Source of the DNA: Clostridium sp. Marseille-P299 | GTDB taxonomy: Bacteria > Bacillota > Clostridia > Lachnospirales > Lachnospiraceae | NCBI RefSeq assembly: GCF_900078195.1 | Contig: NZ_FJVE01000007.1 | Location: 1,922,001 to 1,986,000 of the forward strand | DNA: 64,000 nucleotides | Direction: 5' to 3' | Shown: positions 56,489-64,000 of the stretch, piece by piece | Layout: every line of letters starts with the position of its first letter | Position numbering within the stretch: position 1 is the stretch's first letter | Notes under the pieces: generated by a model | Seen by the model: only the letters and a program-made list of their open reading frames with translations | Told to the model about the DNA's origin: nothing | Database searches by the model: none | Made by a program: the position numbers and the translations under genes

Positions 56489-57617
56489 AGCACACGCCAT
56501 CCTGTCAGCGTCCTCTTCTCACCGCTGGCTCAACTGTCCGCCTTCGGCAAGACTCTGCGAGACCTACGAGGACAAAGGCTCCAACTACGCTGCCGAAGGT
56601 ACCGACGCACACAGCCTCTGTGAATACAAGCTCCGCAAAGCGCTGGGTATGGGCGCTGTTGACCCGTCGGAACACCTGACTTGGCACAACGAAGAGATGG
56701 AGGACTGCGCCAACGGGTATGCAACCTACATCATGGAGCTGGTGGAAGCCGCAAAAGAGACCTGTGCCGATCCAGTGGTCCTTATCGAACAGCGTGTCGA
56801 TTTCTCCCGCTGGGTGGAACAGGGCTTCGGAACCTCAGATGCCATCATCATCGCAGACGGAACGCTCCGTGTCATCGACTACAAACACGGCCTTGGCGTT
56901 TTGGTCGAAGCGGATAACAATCCCCAGATGATGTGCTACGCTCTCGGCGCACTGGAGCTGTTCGACGCAATTTATGACATCGATTCTGTCGCAATGACCG
57001 TGTACCAGCCAAGACGCCAGAATGTATCCACCTTTGAAATGTCCAAGGACGACCTGTACCGCTGGGCCGAAGAAGTCCTGAAGCCAACTGCAGAGCTGGC
57101 CTTCGCTGGGGATGGAAACTTCCTCTGCGGTGAGTGGTGCGGTTTCTGTAAGGCCAAGCATGAATGCAGAGCCAGAGCCGAAGCCAATCTGCTCCTTGCA
57201 CAGTACGATTTCAAGCTACCTCCGCTGTTGGAGGATTCGGAAATCGAGGTCATCCTCTCCCGTGCAGATCAGCTGGTCTCTTGGGTGAACGACATCAAGG
57301 AATATGCGCTTCAGCAGGCCATCTCCGGTAAAGACTGGACCGGCTTCAAGCTGGTTGAAGGTCGCAGCAATCGCAGATATACCGATGAGACCGCTGTAAC
57401 ACAAGTTGTTACCAACGCTGGCTTTGACCCGTATGAGCGCAAGCTCCTCGGCATCACTGCCATGCAGAAGCTGCTCGGTAAGAGCCGCTTTGAAGAACTC
57501 CTGTCCGCTTACATCGAAAAGCCGCAGGGCAAACCCACACTTGTACCGGAAAGCGACAAACGCCCGGTCATGAATAATGCAAAAACTGATTTTATGGAGG
57601 AAAACGATTATGAGTAA
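56478..57617 (+). CDS. DUF2800 protein, Cas4/RecB-like phage nuclease
   Basis: The protein is 379 aa from the ATG at 56478 (GGAGGTG upstream). The DUF2800 family is related to Cas4/RecB nucleases. Visible are H42-type GTDAHSLCEYKL, the DAIIIADGTLRVIDYKHG core (Asp and Lys of a PD-(D/E)xK site) and a late Cys cluster (CGEWCGFCKAKHEC) that may bind Fe-S or zinc. It overlaps neither neighbour much and is part of the replication operon, probably for DNA recombination or end processing. Confidence 0.88.
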   Translation: MPPKAHAILSASSSHRWLNCPPSARLCETYEDKGSNYAAEGTDAHSLCEYKLRKALGMGAVDPSEHLTWHNEEMEDCANGYATYIMELVEAAKETCADPVVLIEQRVDFSRWVEQGFGTSDAIIIADGTLRVIDYKHGLGVLVEADNNPQMMCYALGALELFDAIYDIDSVAMTVYQPRRQNVSTFEMSKDDLYRWAEEVLKPTAELAFAGDGNFLCGEWCGFCKAKHECRARAEANLLLAQYDFKLPPLLEDSEIEVILSRADQLVSWVNDIKEYALQQAISGKDWTGFKLVEGRSNRRYTDETAVTQVVTNAGFDPYERKLLGITAMQKLLGKSRFEELLSAYIEKPQGKPTLVPESDKRPVMNNAKTDFMEENDYE

Positions 57618-58182
57618 GAATGTAAAACCTGTAAATCCCATGAAGGTCATCACTGGCCCTGAAACCCGCTGGAGCTACGCAAATGTCTGGGAGCCTAAGT
57701 CCATCAACGGTGGCACTCCTAAGTACAGCGTCAGCTTGATTATCCCTAAGAGCGACACCCGCACCGTAGCCAAGATTAAGGCTGCTATCGAAGCTGCCTA
57801 TAAGGAAGGCGAAGCCAAGCTCAAGGGTAACGGCAAGACCGTCCCTGCACTCTCCGTTCTGAAGACTCCTCTTCGTGATGGCGATTTGGAGAGACCTGAC
57901 GATGCCGCTTACGCTAACGCCTACTTCGTCAACGCCAATGCAACCACTGCTCCCGGCATTGTGGACGCAGACCGTAATCCTATCATGAGCCGTTCCGAAG
58001 TTTACTCCGGTGTGTACGGTCGTGCCAGCATTACCTTCTATGCTTTCAACAGCTCCGGCAACAAGGGAATCGCCTGCGGCCTCAACAATCTGCAGAAGAT
58101 TCGTGACGGTGAGCCTCTCGGCGGCAAGGCAAGTGCTGAGTCCGACTTCAATACAGATGAAGACGAGGATTTCCTCGACTAA
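57610..58182 (+). CDS. DUF2815 protein, probable ssDNA-binding protein
   Basis: The DUF2815 protein is 190 aa. The ATG at 57610 follows GAGGAAAACG and overlaps the DUF2800 stop by 8 bp. The sequence is OB-fold-like (ETRWSYANVWEPKSINGGTPKYSVSLIIPKSD) with an acidic tail (DEDEDFLD), as in single-strand binding proteins. It sits between the nuclease and the polymerase genes. Function inferred from family context. Confidence 0.85.
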   Translation: MSKNVKPVNPMKVITGPETRWSYANVWEPKSINGGTPKYSVSLIIPKSDTRTVAKIKAAIEAAYKEGEAKLKGNGKTVPALSVLKTPLRDGDLERPDDAAYANAYFVNANATTAPGIVDADRNPIMSRSEVYSGVYGRASITFYAFNSSGNKGIACGLNNLQKIRDGEPLGGKASAESDFNTDEDEDFLD

Positions 58183-58254
58183 TCACCTGATTTCCCGGCA
58201 GGGCGACGGAGCAATCTGTCGCCCTGTTTGGGTATGGAAAGGATGTGACAATTC

Positions 58255-60195
58255 ATGAAAACATTGAGTATCGATATTGAAACTTACAGCAGCGCTCCAC
58301 TGCAAAAATCTGGTGTGTACCGTTATGTGGAAGCTGATGATTTTGAAATTCTCCTGTTTGGCTATAGCGTGGATTCCGGCCCGGTACAGGTGGTCGACCT
58401 TGCCTGCGGCGAACATATCCCCAAGGAAGTCCTTCTGGCTCTGGAAGATGATGCTGTGATCAAATGGGCCTTCAATGCCACCTTTGAACGAATCTGCCTC
58501 TCCCGCTTCTTAGGTTATCCAACCGGCGATTATCTAAATCACGAAAGCTGGCGCTGCTCCATGATCTGGGCCGCTACGATGGGACTGCCTCTGTCACTGG
58601 AAGGTGTCGGTGCCGTTCTGGGCCTTGAGAAGCAAAAGCTCACTGAAGGCAAAGACCTGATTAAATACTTCTGCCAGCCCTGCGCTCCTACGAAATCAAA
58701 CGGCCAGCGCACACGCAACAGACCCTTCCACGCACCGGATAAGTGGGCCGCTTTCAAGAACTACAACCTGCGAGATGTGGAAACCGAAATGGGCATCCAG
58801 CAGCGTTTGGCTAAATTCCCGGTATCCGCTACTGTCTGGGAGGAATACCACCAGAGCGAAGAAATCAACGACACTGGTGTACGCTTGGATATGGAACTGG
58901 TGGCACAGGCCATTGAAATGGATACGCAGTCCCGCCAGAAGCTGACCGCTTCCATGAAGCACATGACTGCATTGGAAAATCCAAACAGTGTGCAGCAAAT
59001 GAAGCAGTGGCTGGCGGACAACGGCATGGAAACCGACAGTCTTGATAAAAAGGCTGTAAACGAGCTTCTGAAAAAGGCCCCACCGGAACTGGCCGATGTC
59101 CTGATGCTGCGTCAACAGCTGGCAAAGTCCTCCGTCAAAAAATATCAGGCCATGCAGAACACCGTATGCGCTGACGGTCGTGCCAGAGGAATGTTCCAGT
59201 TCTATGGTGCCAATCGTACCGGTCGCTTCTCCGGTCGTAATATTCAGCTGCAAAATTTACCGCAGAATCATCTGCCGGATCTGGCCGAAGCTCGTGCGCT
59301 GGTCCGCTGCGGTGACTTTTCTGCCGTAGAACTGCTGTACGAAGATGTCCCCGACACCCTCTCCCAGCTTATCCGTACTGCCTTCATCCCCAGAGATGGC
59401 GCTCAGTTCCTTGTGGCAGACTTTTCCGCTATCGAGGCCCGTGTTATCGCTTGGTACGCTGATGAAAGCTGGCGACAGAAGGTCTTTGCACAAGGCGGCG
59501 ACATCTACTGCGCTTCTGCCAGCCAGATGTTTAAGGTTCCTGTGGAGAAGCATGGCATCAACGGCCACCTGCGCCAGAAGGGTAAAATCGCAGAACTGGC
59601 GCTGGGCTACGGCGGCAGCGTCGGCGCTTTGAAGGCAATGGGCGCTATCGAAATGGGCCTGACCGAAGATGAGCTGCCTTCGCTGGTGGATGCATGGCGA
59701 CAGGCTAACCCGAAAATTGTCGAATTTTGGTGGGCCGTGGACCGTGCTGTTATGGAGGCCGTGAAATATAAGCATACGACCAGCCTGTACGGTCTGACCT
59801 TCTCCTGCAGAAGCGGAATGCTGTTTATCACGCTCCCTTCCGGCAGATGCTTGGCCTATGTAAAGCCGAAGGTCGGCATTAACAAGTTCGGCGGCGAATG
59901 TATCACCTACGAAGGTGTCGGCAGCACTAAGAAGTGGGAACGCCTTGATTCCTATGGCCCGAAATTTGTCGAAAACATTGTGCAGGCCACAGCAAGGGAC
60001 ATCCTCTGCTATGCCATGCAGACCCTGCGCTGCTGCAGCATTGTCATGCATATCCACGACGAAGTTGTCATTGAAGCAGATCCACGCATGTCGCTGGATG
60101 CCGTATGTGAACAGATGGGTCGCACTCCTCCGTGGGCGACAGGGCTGTTGCTTCGTGCCGACGGATATACCACACCATTTTATAAAAAAGATTAA
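58255..60195 (+). CDS. Phage DNA polymerase, family A
   Basis: The polymerase has 646 aa. The N-terminal 3'-5' exonuclease domain begins LSIDIETYS (acidic pair D6/E8). Polymerase motifs follow: motif A DFSAIEARV, the finger region AELALGYGG (in the place of motif B) and motif C HDEVVIE. There is no 5' nuclease domain. A GAAAGGATGTG ribosome site precedes it. It is the core replication gene of the element. Confidence 0.95.
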   Translation: MKTLSIDIETYSSAPLQKSGVYRYVEADDFEILLFGYSVDSGPVQVVDLACGEHIPKEVLLALEDDAVIKWAFNATFERICLSRFLGYPTGDYLNHESWRCSMIWAATMGLPLSLEGVGAVLGLEKQKLTEGKDLIKYFCQPCAPTKSNGQRTRNRPFHAPDKWAAFKNYNLRDVETEMGIQQRLAKFPVSATVWEEYHQSEEINDTGVRLDMELVAQAIEMDTQSRQKLTASMKHMTALENPNSVQQMKQWLADNGMETDSLDKKAVNELLKKAPPELADVLMLRQQLAKSSVKKYQAMQNTVCADGRARGMFQFYGANRTGRFSGRNIQLQNLPQNHLPDLAEARALVRCGDFSAVELLYEDVPDTLSQLIRTAFIPRDGAQFLVADFSAIEARVIAWYADESWRQKVFAQGGDIYCASASQMFKVPVEKHGINGHLRQKGKIAELALGYGGSVGALKAMGAIEMGLTEDELPSLVDAWRQANPKIVEFWWAVDRAVMEAVKYKHTTSLYGLTFSCRSGMLFITLPSGRCLAYVKPKVGINKFGGECITYEGVGSTKKWERLDSYGPKFVENIVQATARDILCYAMQTLRCCSIVMHIHDEVVIEADPRMSLDAVCEQMGRTPPWATGLLLRADGYTTPFYKKD

Positions 60196-60200
60196 AAAGT

Positions 60201-60258
60201 CTTCGTCAAAACGGAGCGTTCATCTCCAAAGGGTATTAGAGGTGGACGCTCTTTTACT
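60201..60258 (+). terminator. Repeat copy 2 with stem-loop downstream of the polymerase gene
   Basis: 60201-60233 repeats the motif of 55937-55970. Here it also forms a hairpin: GAGCGT with ACGCTC, extended by CATCTC with GAGGTG, around a loop of about 12 nt, then CTTTTACT. It could act as terminator or as processing signal between polA and the next gene. Confidence 0.5.
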
Positions 60259-60286
60259 ATGCCCACCGGAAAGGAGGATTCGTGTT

Positions 60287-60706
60287 TTGAGTATCAGCAA
60301 ATACAACAGCGAGGGATATTTTGACCCTACTGCCTACGGCGCATTGTCTGTTATCGACCGTGAGGAACGCTCTCTTCGTGCGTTCAGACCCATCGTATAC
60401 ATCTGCTCTCCCTATGCCGGAGACATCGAAGCAAATGTGGATGCGGCCAGACGCTACAGCCGCTTTGCCGTGGAACAGGGATACATTCCCATCGCACCTC
60501 ACTTGTTATTTCCGCAGTTCCTGAATGATGCGGACCCGAAGGAACGCCAGCTTGGTCTCTTCTTCGGAAATGCCCTGATGAGCAAATGCTCCGAAGTCTG
60601 GGTATTTGGCAGTCGCATCTCAGCGGGCATGGAAGCAGAAATCGAAAGAGCCAAGTGGAAGAACTACCGCTTACGCTATTTCACCGAAAATTTGAAGGAG
60701 GCTTAA
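60287..60706 (+). CDS. DUF4406 phage protein (TTG start)
   Basis: A DUF4406-type protein of 139 aa, related to nucleoside 2-deoxyribosyltransferase-like folds. It shows IVYICSPYAGDIEANVDAARRYSRFA and PHLLFPQFLND, then GNALMSKCSEVWVFG. I chose TTG at 60287 because AAGGAGG lies 9 bp upstream and no ATG is in reach; the longer open frame extends into polA without a ribosome site. Role in phage nucleotide metabolism is a guess. Confidence 0.8.
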   Translation: MSISKYNSEGYFDPTAYGALSVIDREERSLRAFRPIVYICSPYAGDIEANVDAARRYSRFAVEQGYIPIAPHLLFPQFLNDADPKERQLGLFFGNALMSKCSEVWVFGSRISAGMEAEIERAKWKNYRLRYFTENLKEA

Positions 60707-60710
60707 CCCT

Positions 60711-61040
60711 ATGTATGAAGTAATCGAAAAAAGAAAACTGCTGCCGGACGGCACTGAGATTTCCACCTATACCCGTGAAGTAGTCAGCGCCAACATTCTC
60801 GAAGTGGAAGCAGGCACCACAGGCTATATGGGCGGCGACAGCGGTCACGGCGGACGCACCTATTTCCGTATCAGCGACTGCGGCAGCACCGACATGGAAG
60901 TCCGCACCTTTGTGGACCGACACGGCTGTAATGGCTTTGAAGTGTTCCTCGGCGGCGACTGCGAACTGGAGACCACGATCCGTGCGCTCAAGTTCATCAC
61001 CAAGGTGCTGGAGGATGAATCCAAGGAGGTGTATGACTAA
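60711..61040 (+). CDS. Hypothetical phage protein
   Basis: The 109-aa product is unrecognised. It has beta-rich sequence with Gly-rich turns (TTGYMGGDSGHGGRTYFRISDCG) and a helical C-terminus (LETTIRALKFITKVLEDE). It starts 4 bp after the DUF4406 gene, with GAAGGAGGC upstream, and its stop overlaps the primase start. It is part of the replication operon. Confidence 0.7.
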   Translation: MYEVIEKRKLLPDGTEISTYTREVVSANILEVEAGTTGYMGGDSGHGGRTYFRISDCGSTDMEVRTFVDRHGCNGFEVFLGGDCELETTIRALKFITKVLEDESKEVYD

Positions 61041-63313
61041 TGTTCACCATCTATTCCGCTGATGTAACCGGCAATCCGGGCAACTGCTCCTATCCTCACA
61101 AACATGTGATTCTGGATGAGGCAAGCCTGAAGGCCGCAATCAATCGTGACTATGTCTGCGCCGAATACCGCAACAGCTACCGTAATGGCGACAATTTCAT
61201 CGGCAGTGACTGTCTGCCGGTGGACTGTGATAACGACCACTCTGAAAATCCTGCGGACTGGATGACACCAGACGATGTGATGCAGGCATTTCCCGGAGTG
61301 ACCTTTGCTATCCACTACAGCCGCTTCCACAATCGTGAGAAGAACGGCAAGTCGGCAAGACCTAAGTTCCATGTGCTGTTTCCTATTGAATATTGCACCG
61401 ACGCTTCTCTGTACAGTGATATGAAGAAGCTGGTCAATTCCATCTTCCCGTATTTTGATACGCAGGCGCTGGATGCGGCACGTTTCTTCTTCGGCACTGC
61501 TGCTGCCGAGGTCGCTCTGTATCCCGGACGCATGAACCTGACGGAATTTCTAAACGAGGACCTGTTCGATGAATATCTGCCGCAGGGAAACTTCGACACC
61601 TCTGTTATCCCGGAAGGAAGCCGCAATGCTACCATGAGCCGTTTTGCCGGTCGTGTCATCAAGAAGTACGGCGACACCGAGAAGGCATATCAGACCTTCT
61701 TGGAGGAAGCCGCCAAATGTGTACCGCCTCTGGATAATTCAGAACTGTCCACCATCTGGCATTCTGCGCAGCGCTTTTATACGAAGCTCTCCCAGCAGGA
61801 CGGATATGTGGCACCGGAGGTTTACAACGACCCCTCCTGTTACAAGCCGGAGGACTACTCTGATGTCGGACAGGCAGAGGTCCTTGGAAAATACTTCTCC
61901 GGCGAACTGCGCTATTCTCCTGCCACACATTTTATCCGCTACTCCGACCATTATTGGCAGGAATCCGAACCGGGCGCACAGGCTGTTGCCCATGAGCTGA
62001 CCCGCCGCCAGCTGAAGGAAGCCGGAAATGACCTTGTGGAAGCGCTCACCAAAATGAAGAATACCGGCGCACAGACCATTCTGGATAGCACCTCCAAGTC
62101 CAAAGCTGAACAGCTGATGAACGACCAGCAGTTGGAAGCCTATCAGGATTTTCTGGCAGCGAAGGCATATCAGGCATTCGCCATTAAGCGCCGTGATTCC
62201 AAAAACATCACCTCAACGCTGCGTGAGTCCCATCCTATCTTAGAGATTTCTCCGAGAGATTTGGACGCTGACCCGTTTGCACTGTGTACACCAGAGGCGA
62301 CCTTCGACCTGCGTAACGGCATGGCCGGAGCAAGAGAACATTCGCCAGAGGACTTCATTACCAAAATCACCTCTGTATCTCCGAGCCAGAAAGGTCAGCA
62401 GATTTGGCTGGACTGTCTGGACCTGATTTTCCAAGGTGACCAGTCCCTGATTGACTATGTGCAGATGATTTGTGGTCTGGCCGCTATCGGTAAGGTTTAT
62501 GTGGAAGCGCTGATTATTGCCTACGGCGATGGCCGAAACGGTAAGTCCACCTTCTGGAATGCAGTCTCCCGTGTGCTGGGCCTTTACAGCGGCAACATCT
62601 CCGCTGACACCCTGACCGTTGGATGTCGCAGAAATATCAAGCCGGAAATGGCCGAGGTCAAAGGCAAGCGTCTGCTCATTGCAGCGGAAATGCAGGAAGG
62701 CTCCCGCTTAAACGACTCCACCGTCAAGCAGCTCTGCTCCACCGACGATGTGTTTGCGGAGAAAAAGTATAAGGACCCTTTCTCCTTCAAGCCTTGTCAC
62801 ACGCTGGTTCTGTACACCAACCACCTGCCTCGTGTCAGTGCGTCCGATGATGGTATCTGGCGTCGTCTGATCGTCATTCCGTTCAATGCGAAAATCACCG
62901 GCAAGAGCGACATCAAAAATTACGGTGAGTACCTGTTTGATAATGCCGGTGAAAGCATTCTGGCGTGGGTCATCGAAGGTGCCAAAAAGGTCATCGAGCT
63001 GGACTACCAGATTCCGGTTCCCGCTTGCGTCCAGAAGGCCATCGATGAATATCGCAATCAGAATGACTGGTTCGGCCATTTCCTTGCGGACAAGTGCGAG
63101 GTGGATGACTCCTATAAAGAAAGCTCCTCTGCACTGTATCAGGCATACCGCAACTACTCTATGGACTGCAACGAGTATATCCGCAGCACGGCTGACTTCT
63201 ACTTTGCGCTGGAGAAGGCAGGCTTCGAGCGTATCAAGGTCCATAACAAGCGCTACTTTAAGGGCCTGCGCCTGAGAGCTGATGATAGCGCTGATGAAGA
63301 TTTCCTGAACTGA
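61040..63313 (+). CDS. Phage primase-helicase (P4/D5 type)
   Basis: The protein has 757 aa. The N-terminal domain looks like an archaeo-eukaryotic-type primase (PVDCDNDHS acidic motif; SARPKFHVLFPIE). The middle and C-terminal domain is a superfamily 3 helicase of the P4/D5 family, with Walker A AYGDGRNGKSTFW (about 493-505) and a later conserved stretch LVLYTNHLPRVSASDDGIWRR. It opens phage DNA and primes synthesis at the origin. Start overlaps the stop of the upstream gene. Confidence 0.93.
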   Translation: MFTIYSADVTGNPGNCSYPHKHVILDEASLKAAINRDYVCAEYRNSYRNGDNFIGSDCLPVDCDNDHSENPADWMTPDDVMQAFPGVTFAIHYSRFHNREKNGKSARPKFHVLFPIEYCTDASLYSDMKKLVNSIFPYFDTQALDAARFFFGTAAAEVALYPGRMNLTEFLNEDLFDEYLPQGNFDTSVIPEGSRNATMSRFAGRVIKKYGDTEKAYQTFLEEAAKCVPPLDNSELSTIWHSAQRFYTKLSQQDGYVAPEVYNDPSCYKPEDYSDVGQAEVLGKYFSGELRYSPATHFIRYSDHYWQESEPGAQAVAHELTRRQLKEAGNDLVEALTKMKNTGAQTILDSTSKSKAEQLMNDQQLEAYQDFLAAKAYQAFAIKRRDSKNITSTLRESHPILEISPRDLDADPFALCTPEATFDLRNGMAGAREHSPEDFITKITSVSPSQKGQQIWLDCLDLIFQGDQSLIDYVQMICGLAAIGKVYVEALIIAYGDGRNGKSTFWNAVSRVLGLYSGNISADTLTVGCRRNIKPEMAEVKGKRLLIAAEMQEGSRLNDSTVKQLCSTDDVFAEKKYKDPFSFKPCHTLVLYTNHLPRVSASDDGIWRRLIVIPFNAKITGKSDIKNYGEYLFDNAGESILAWVIEGAKKVIELDYQIPVPACVQKAIDEYRNQNDWFGHFLADKCEVDDSYKESSSALYQAYRNYSMDCNEYIRSTADFYFALEKAGFERIKVHNKRYFKGLRLRADDSADEDFLN

Positions 63314-63322
63314 CAAAACCAT

Positions 63323-63423
63323 GTGGGTAACCTCCATTAAGGTCATATACAAAAATTCTCTAAGGACTAAAAAAATCTGAATAAGAAGAAGTTATGTAAT
63401 TGACATTCAGGGAGGTTACCCAC
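63323..63423. repeat. 101-bp AT-rich element bounded by perfect 13-bp inverted repeats
   Basis: GTGGGTAACCTCC (63323-63335) and GGAGGTTACCCAC (63411-63423) are perfect inverted repeats around 75 bp that are clearly more AT-rich than the flanking phage genes. No ORF is inside. It fills nearly the whole gap between the primase and VRR-NUC genes. It might be a miniature transposable element, a structured RNA or a replication site. No clear target duplication is visible. Confidence 0.65.
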
Positions 63424-63455
63424 TCTACCAAAATTAACGCTGACGGAGGTAAGCG

Positions 63456-63758
63456 ATGTTAGAAAAAACCATAGAACAGAAATTAACCATGATGGTTAAA
63501 AAGGCTGGTGGCATCGCCGTGAAGTTCGTGTCTCCGAGTTTCGCAGGAATGCCCGACCGTCTTGTATTACTACCTGATGGCCTTATCGCCTTCGCGGAAC
63601 TGAAGGCTCCCGGCAAGCGCCCACGCCCACTGCAAGAATCACGACACCGGCTGCTGCGTTCCTTGGGATTCAAGGTCTATGTGATAGATAAGCCAGAACA
63701 GATTGGAGGGATGCTGGATGAACTTCGAGCCACACGACTATCAGACCTACGCCATTGA
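63456..63758 (+). CDS. VRR-NUC domain nuclease
   Basis: The nuclease has 100 aa of the VRR-NUC (PD-(D/E)xK) family. The active site is GMPDRLVLL with FAELKAPG (Asp and Glu-x-Lys). These small enzymes accompany phage helicases and may resolve branched DNA. ACGGAGGTAAGCG precedes the ATG. Its end overlaps the SNF2 gene by 41 bp. Confidence 0.92.
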   Translation: MLEKTIEQKLTMMVKKAGGIAVKFVSPSFAGMPDRLVLLPDGLIAFAELKAPGKRPRPLQESRHRLLRSLGFKVYVIDKPEQIGGMLDELRATRLSDLRH

Positions 63759-64000
63759 TTATATTGAAACCCATCCCGTATCCGCAGTTCTCCTCGATAT
63801 GGGTCTTGGTAAAACGGTCATCTCCCTGACCGCCATCGCCGACCTGCTGTTTGACAGTTTTCTGGCTCATCGCATTCTGGTGATCGCTCCGCTGCGAGTG
63901 GCCCGTGATACTTGGCCTGCAGAGCTGAAGAAATGGTCCCACTTAAATCACCTGACCTTCGCTGTTGCGGTGGGAACACCGGCAGAACGAAAAGCTGCGC
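63718..64000 (+). CDS. Phage SNF2-family helicase, N-terminal part (runs off right edge)
   Basis: From the ATG at 63718 (TTGGAGGG upstream) 94 residues are in the window. They show the Q-like motif (EPHDYQTYAIDYI), Walker A LLDMGLGKTVISL and motif Ia ILVIAPLRVARDTW. This gene follows VRR-NUC in many Firmicutes prophages. Terminase and structural genes would be expected further right. Confidence 0.9.
   Translation, partial: MNFEPHDYQTYAIDYIETHPVSAVLLDMGLGKTVISLTAIADLLFDSFLAHRILVIAPLRVARDTWPAELKKWSHLNHLTFAVAVGTPAERKAA

Overview
The window joins a low-GC Firmicutes chromosome, most likely a plant-polysaccharide-degrading Lachnospiraceae/Clostridium relative (inferred from intracellular galactan enzymes, CUT1 and Mgl sugar transporters, YesM/YesN-type two-component genes and AT-rich coding), to a visibly more GC-rich mobile element that enters near 39.6 kb and runs off the right edge. 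No rRNA, tRNA or CRISPR array was seen.

Region 1 (1-7.3 kb, minus strand) is a galactan/galacto-oligosaccharide utilisation cluster: CUT1-type permeases and a binding lipoprotein, a LacI-family regulator, a GH53 endo-galactanase without signal peptide and a GH42 beta-galactosidase cut by the left edge. TGTGCA-N5-TGCACA palindromes and half-sites are candidate operators for the LacI protein. Region 2 (7.5-18.1 kb, minus strand) is a galactose/glucose module: mglC, mglA, an unusual binding lipoprotein made of two tandem MglB domains, then two membrane-anchored sugar-binding proteins, a YesM-type kinase and a YesN/AraC-type regulator. I read it as an extracellular sugar sensor that controls the adjacent Mgl transporter. 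Region 3 (18.4-24.4 kb) has a metallophosphoesterase relic and a plus-strand ABC transporter operon with a DUF3798 lipoprotein, ending in a strong terminator.

Region 4 (24.6-39.6 kb, minus strand) is a chromosomal defence island. It holds a two-gene cassette (coiled-coil membrane protein plus phospholipase-D-type protein), a frameshifted Nudix gene, a Cys-rich protein of unknown function and a rearranged type I restriction-modification locus: hsdR, small ORFs, an hsdS fragment, a tyrosine recombinase, a full hsdS, a HEPN-like gene and hsdM. The hsdS area carries repeated 3' modules and looks like a recombining cassette locus.

Region 5 (39.6-64 kb) is the mobile element. It splits hsdM exactly at the codons for the SAM-binding DPACGSG motif. 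Its left arm (minus strand) is a complete type 3 BREX system in canonical order (brxF, brxC, pglXI, brxHII, pglZ, brxA), preceded by a small HTH gene and a NACHT NTPase gene and followed by a GIY-YIG gene, apparently one operon of about 15 kb. Its right arm (plus strand) is a phage early/replication module: sigma-like regulator, small proteins, DUF2800, DUF2815, PolA-type polymerase, DUF4406, primase-helicase, VRR-NUC and SNF2 helicase. The integrase and the rest of hsdM should lie beyond the right edge. The host's type I methylase is thus broken by an element that brings its own BREX defence.
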